From the NCBI RefSeq assembly GCF_037975245.1, contig NC_092568.1, positions 1,738,001 to 1,802,000 of the forward strand: 64,000 nucleotides of DNA, written 5' to 3'. Both the position numbers and the translations under genes were made by a program. The notes under the pieces are model-generated. The model was not told where the DNA came from, made no database searches, and saw only the letters and a program-made list of their open reading frames with translations. This DNA comes from Apostichopus japonicus. Taxonomy: Eukaryota; Echinodermata; Holothuroidea; Aspidochirotida; Stichopodidae. Below, one piece after another: positions 59,167 through 64,000 of the stretch (positions are counted from its first letter, which is position 1; the number at the start of each line of letters is the position of its first letter).

Positions 59167-62100
59167 GGGTAAGTCACACTTTCAAAAAAGAATGTAGTGA
59201 TTCTTCAAAGCTGATTTTATGGAAACAAAATTCATTAAATCTGAAAGTAGCAGCGCTACTATTTCCGTCAGCTTCCTGGAAGAAAATTGCTGTAAATTCT
59301 TTCCGAACCATCACTGTTATACAGGCTTACCGAAGGAAAATACAAATGTCCCCAAGATAGACCTAAGCTGCTTCCTTCCACACTACTATCATGTCAAGTG
59401 GTAGTGATATTCTTGTGGTTTTTGGAGATGGAAGAAGATAGAAAGTGAAAGGTGGCACTACTTTGCTCAAATTGTCACACTAGGTAATTTGACAACCACC
59501 CCCCCACCCTCCACACATCCCTTACCCTCAGCTCCTCTATTCCATTTGGCAACCTTTGTGAATTTAAATATTCAGAATCAGTAATTAAATTACTGATATT
59601 GTTTGATTGTTTTCAATATCTGTTATTTGTTCATGATGGTATGGACAGAAGCAAGGTGTGACCTGCCTGTGAACCATTCCCCATTATTTGAGAAGAGTCA
59701 ATTTTGTTCTCTGTGGTCTGCTTTTATAACACCTTGTTTAACAGTATAATATATAAACCGTTTTTTGAAGGATAATATTGTGTTTTATTATCTGCTGTCT
59801 GTATTCATAATGTAATTTTATATACAGTCTTTCAGATCAACCCAATTTTAATTATTGCTAAATTAATCTGTGTTAGGATTTCTCATTTTACATTAAAGAG
59901 CAAATAGAGAGATGTGTTTCTTTAAAGCAGTATTCAGGGTTTATTCAATTCCTCCAATCACTCTACGAATGCATTTACACCAGTGGCCATATCAAACAAG
60001 AAATATTCTTTATTTTCATTCAATGGAAAAGGAAAAAAAATTCAAACTAAGCTGAAAGTGGTGGGTGGCATATCTCAATATTTCCTACATAAGTAAATAA
60101 GGTTATTAATAGTGAAAATTTAAAAAATGTGTCGTTGTCATGGCTCATAGAGTTTTTTAGTTGGATGTTAATCAAACCCAGAATGCTGCTTTAAAGATAA
60201 GTTTGTTTGCCTTTAAATAATGTAGAAAAAATCCGAGATTAATAGTTTGATTCTTTCGTTTTCTGCCATTTCTGTTGAAATTTGTTAAATATCACAGTAC
60301 CGAGCATAAAAATTTGCTCTCAAACGTACTTTGTCTAATAATATCATTACTGCGGTGTCTTTTGTAACCTTGGTGATAGCAAGAGGACCGAAATGACATG
60401 GAAGAAGTAAATATTATCAGTGTAGAAATAATCTCAAAATTGTATTTAAATAGTATCACTAACAAAACAATGAAAATATTTTGTAGCTATGCTCTGTAAT
60501 TTTTTTTTGTAAATCTTGCGCAAATAATAATTTAATGCTGGTGGGTTTTATTAATGACTATCATGTAGACGTGTGGGATAATAGAAAGCAGATATAATTA
60601 ACAAAGAACACAAAAGCCTTTTTGTTTTTACCGTTGTGTGCGTTTATTCATCAATCAGTGGCAAATGCAAGAGGAGGGGCGAGGAGGGCTTATGACAGCC
60701 CTCCCCATCATCGGGTAGGGTGTTAAACGTTTAGTCAGGGCATATTTAAATTCAGTATGGGAAGAACTAGACCACTCCTCTGTGCCCAGACACCCTTTCA
60801 TAAAGGTTCATGCCCACACCACAGCAAGTCAGTTGGTGGGGAATTGAGAATGTACCCCACTCCCTCCCCTTCTCCCCCCTCACCTTTGAAATCCTATGTA
60901 CATTACTGATCACTATAGATTTCTCTATTCAACTTTCTTGGTAAATGAAATTTGATTACTAAGAGTTTGAAGATGAAAATCCCTCCACGGTTACCATACC
61001 CAATTTGACCTCAGCATGACCTACTGATGCGAATGATGAATTCACACTTGATAATAAGAATTTCCACAGGACTGAATCATGCACCATGAACAGGATTCAT
61101 TACTCTGTATGTTCACATAATTTATATCACTTGGGGGGGGGGGGGAATTATCAGTAGGAATGCTGGGTTTTCATGGATTCTGCCAGAAAATTGAAAAGTT
61201 GAGGCACTTTTAATTGCAAGCATGTATTGCCAGAGGCATTGTTGTTTACACGCAGAGGGCTTGAAAAGAAGGGTATCACACACGTTTGATATTCATGTGT
61301 ACGTTTACAAAAAAGATACAATGGTTTGAAATTTAAAATAGCTGGGAAATATATTTCACTTTGAAATTACATAGGGAGTTTCTCTCCTTTTCGTGCTGAA
61401 GCAGAGGGACCATACCATCTATATCCATGCACCCACCCCTCAACCCTCCCCCTACCCCTGCCTTTTACAGAAATCGTTTTTGCCTGACCATTAGGTGTGG
61501 TGAGAAGGATCAAGAAAGGAAAAGTATAGAATGTCCAGATCAATAGCATGAAGTCTGCACATAATGTGATACAACGTTGTATACAAAAATGCTTAAAATA
61601 AGAACATACACTGACTCTATAAGTCACCTTTATACAATGGCTGTACCATGCATATTCACTTTGCTTACAAAGTCCGATTACTGAACATTCAGATACTTCT
61701 GTTGTAAGAAAAGTCACTTTGGACAGTTCGATTAATATTCCACAGGTTTCGTGTAACCACAAGAAGATCTTTTTAACAAGTTCTCCTAACACGTCAAATC
61801 CAATTTAGGTTTTTCTCTATCTCAGGATAATGTCTCTCGAGATTTCACTGGATGGTAAGGACTATATGATACAGGGGCACACAATGGGGTCTGTTAGTGT
61901 TTTTCAAGGGGTGCAAAAGGGAGCTCTACAAGCCATGTATGGAGTTCAGGCAGACTTTGCCCATTTGACCAGTAATTCCCTCATGCATCCACAACTTCAC
62001 CTTCAGGGTCTCTTGGTGTAGGATTCTTGGAGTAAGAAGTGTCAAGTTTTCCTATCGTTTGATGGTCAGCGTCACAACGGGTTGAAACAGGATGCTGTGT

Positions 62101-62966
62101 GGCGCCCTCTACGATGAATCTCTCTCTCTCTCTCTTGAAATTGTTCAGAGTATTGAGACATGAATACAATCGAGGTAATCTTCCAGACCCAACAGGTTGT
62201 TTGGTACCCAGTGATGGGTACCCTGAGATTTGCAATAAATTGTTGGTTTTATGTTGCAAGGATAATCATCCTCATTTACTGCCTCAAAAAAGCAATTCTG
62301 GACGCAAATCTTGCACTACTTGGGTATACAGGCAATTAAGGCTTTTCGCTTCAACACCCTACTGACCTACCATGGACATTGTTCAATCAATGCGTAGTGA
62401 GATTTGATAACACGCACATACTTCCCTCATACATATGCTTTATCCTCTAATGCTTTGCTCTAATTGGTCAAGTCTTGAATCAGGGGGTGTGACTACCATC
62501 CATCCTACCCTGCACATTGTTCAATCAAGGTATTGGGAGATCTTGGTTCTGTCTGGCTCTCTGGCCCTGGTAGAAAATTAATCAAGAACTTCTACAATAT
62601 AGTCGCAGTGAACACAAAGAAAAATCATGCAGAGATATATTTCCTTAATTCCATAAGTATGCATTACTCTTGTATGTTTGTTTCATACACGTAAAAAACC
62701 AACGATGTTTCATATCAAGGTAATTTGATGAGGTTAAGTTTATGCTTCCAATACAAAGTAACAAGAATATGAACCGACACTCTACCCTCAGTAGTGCATC
62801 GATCAAGTTTTTCCGAGTCGATAGTGAATAGTTTTGCATAATCAGCCTCATTAACTCATCATCGTTGTGTCTTTGTCCTCCAGGAATGATAAATTGAACA
62901 ATATTACCACTGAGAAGTATTTCATGTCACCTTGGAGTGCAGGAGAAATGGAGGCGTTGAGGAAAG

Positions 62967-62972
62967 TTTAAT
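62967..62972 (-). promoter_or_regulatory. possible polyadenylation signal of the WDR25-like gene
   Basis: ATTAAA, the common variant hexamer, on the minus strand about 85 bp after the stop codon. It is weak evidence: such hexamers are frequent in this AT-rich DNA. Confidence 0.25.
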
Positions 62973-63056
62973 GCAATTTGGTAGGTCTGCCACAGAGGAC
63001 AAGGAAACCGATGTCCTTGCAGTATATGGTGTTTGTTCGACAGGTAGCTGCTAGCT

Positions 63057-63278
63057 TCAGCGCCAAATCGTTACTTTGCCGTCCCAACTACAGCTGGCGA
63101 GCATGTTACCGAGAACGGGATGGAATTGAATGTTTGAACAGGCACTATCATAAGCGTCAATAGTCTTAATAAGCTCCGTGGAGGTGAAATTATATAAAAA
63201 TAGCTTTCCATCAGAACTCCCAGATGCAAAGACAGAGCCATCTGGAGAAATGTCACAGCCTATTTGGTAACCTTCAAC
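63057..63278 (-). CDS. WDR25-like WD40-repeat protein, last coding exon (partial gene)
   Basis: On the minus strand, after an acceptor (ctcatgaccag), a phase-0 frame of 73 residues runs to TGA at 63059-63057. It starts VEGYQIGCDISPDGSVFASG, has a WD-type blade (SPDG...SGSSDGKLFLYNF), then FHPVLGNMLASCSWDGKVTIWR at the C-terminus. This matches the end of human WDR25 as I remember it (KVEGYSVGCECSPDG... YHPVLPSVLATCSWGG..KIW), including the unusual VEGY and HPVL landmarks. WDR25 is a WD40 propeller protein of poorly defined function. Earlier exons should lie to the right of 63278; none could be recognised before the window ends. The gene is convergent with the BEGAIN/TJAP1-like gene, stop to stop 8.7 kb. 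Confidence 0.87.
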   Translation of the reverse strand, partial: VEGYQIGCDISPDGSVFASGSSDGKLFLYNFTSTELIKTIDAYDSACSNIQFHPVLGNMLASCSWDGKVTIWR

Positions 63279-64000
63279 CTGGTCATGAGAAAGGAAGATA
63301 AAAGATACAAGAGGTGTTCAGTAAAACATGAGGTAACCATACTCCCCTAAACTAAACAGTTCATCATATCATCAATGTAGCAAGAATTAAAATTCCCACT
63401 CAGAAATGTTTTCTGACAGTATATGCAAGAATAAAACCTTTCACCCAATCATTCCCTCATTGATAACCATCGATAAACACTTACAGAGAGAACAAGATAC
63501 ATTTAAATTCAAACCATTCCTGCTCTGGAAACCCTTCCCCTCTCACTCACTAAACTCCCGCCCATAAATTTCCGAAAAACAATTTATGGACACGAGGTAG
63601 CTTGAGCCTGCAATTTTGTTCTCTGATTTTCAAACGACTACTGAGGGAGCTAACAAGACAGTGCATTACTATGGTGCAGCAATGTCACACAAAGTGTTTT
63701 GTTACAGTACACACAAGAAGATCAACAAACTAAAGTTTTGAATGTACAACCAAGACTTCCTGAACTCCTTCCATAGCGAACAACAGAATCACAATCCAGA
63801 GCTGATTTTGGTAGGTTACCAACCAGAAACCTATTTATTTATTTATTTGTAAACCAGCAACATAATTCATGGTGCTCTCAATACTCCTGTGTACAATCAC
63901 TTACAATATACCAACAGAAACTTCAACTTACCCAACTCGGATATCACTGGATTGGAACAATTTCCCTTGATCCAGTCTTTTTCTCCTTCCGATCTGCAAT
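63279..64000 (-). other. intron of the WDR25-like gene, no further exon recognised
   Basis: Upstream of the terminal WDR25-like exon on the minus strand. No segment encodes the expected blade ending in ...EGH before a phase-0 donor. The rest is AT-rich and unremarkable. Confidence 0.55.

Larger units (their letters stand above)
54383..63056. other. 3' UTR of the BEGAIN/TJAP1-like gene and convergent intergenic DNA
   Basis: There is no recognisable gene between the two stop codons. Contents are the short tandem repeats below, C tracts at 58462 and 58517, a G tract at 61133, and unrecognised frames up to 141 codons (61367-61792 minus). How much is 3' UTR on either strand cannot be told. Confidence 0.7.

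Noticed and set aside
63932-63993. Possible further WDR25-like exon on the minus strand (acceptor gcag, donor gtaagt)
   Set aside because: The frame needed to enter the terminal exon in phase 0 meets a stop, and no reading resembles a WD40 blade.

Overview
This window is animal nuclear DNA: AT-rich and intron-rich, with dense simple repeats, minisatellites and MITE-like elements, and no bacterial or organellar features. Most of the listed open frames are chance. Two protein-coding genes can be supported by splice sites, frame and family resemblance. The first, on the + strand, is an invertebrate member of the BEGAIN/TJAP1 family (brain-enriched guanylate kinase-associated protein / tight junction-associated protein 1). 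Five exons are seen at 24426-24595, 30327-30393, 41022-41129, 43531-43617 and 53069-54382. They give about 581 residues in a perfectly phased reading frame; the N-terminal exon(s) are missing or not certain. The second, on the - strand, is the last coding exon of a WDR25-like WD40 protein at 63057-63278; the rest of that gene lies beyond the right edge.

Layout. 1-24425: no certain gene. It holds dispersed repeats, G/C tracts, short tandem repeats and a few speculative 5' exons (6037 donor; a 29-codon Cys-rich ORF at 15337). 24426-54382: the BEGAIN/TJAP1-like gene, with introns of 5.7, 10.6, 2.4 and 9.5 kb. The three long introns each carry their own VNTR: 21 bp, about 112 bp and 140 bp, and 53 bp x ~34. 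A nested transposon-like cluster sits at 28021-29801 in the first of these introns, and a possible in-phase cassette exon at 30153-30248. 54383-63056: 3' UTR and convergent intergenic DNA. 63057-64000: the WDR25-like 3' end.

The two genes are tail to tail. From memory of the human map, WDR25 and BEGAIN are also adjacent and convergent at 14q32.2, next to DLK1. The pair therefore looks like ancient microsynteny and favours BEGAIN over TJAP1 as the ancestral locus. The predicted protein ends in QTSV, a class I PDZ ligand identical to the last four residues of CRIPT, where I would expect the RKDSL-type tail of the vertebrate proteins.

The organism is probably a marine invertebrate, plausibly a deuterostome such as an echinoderm, judged from the family resemblance, gene order and repeat style. 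I cannot name the species. No wholly new molecular system is visible. The most interesting signals are the conserved gene pair, the PDZ-ending BEGAIN-like protein, the possible cassette exon, and the minisatellite-rich introns.
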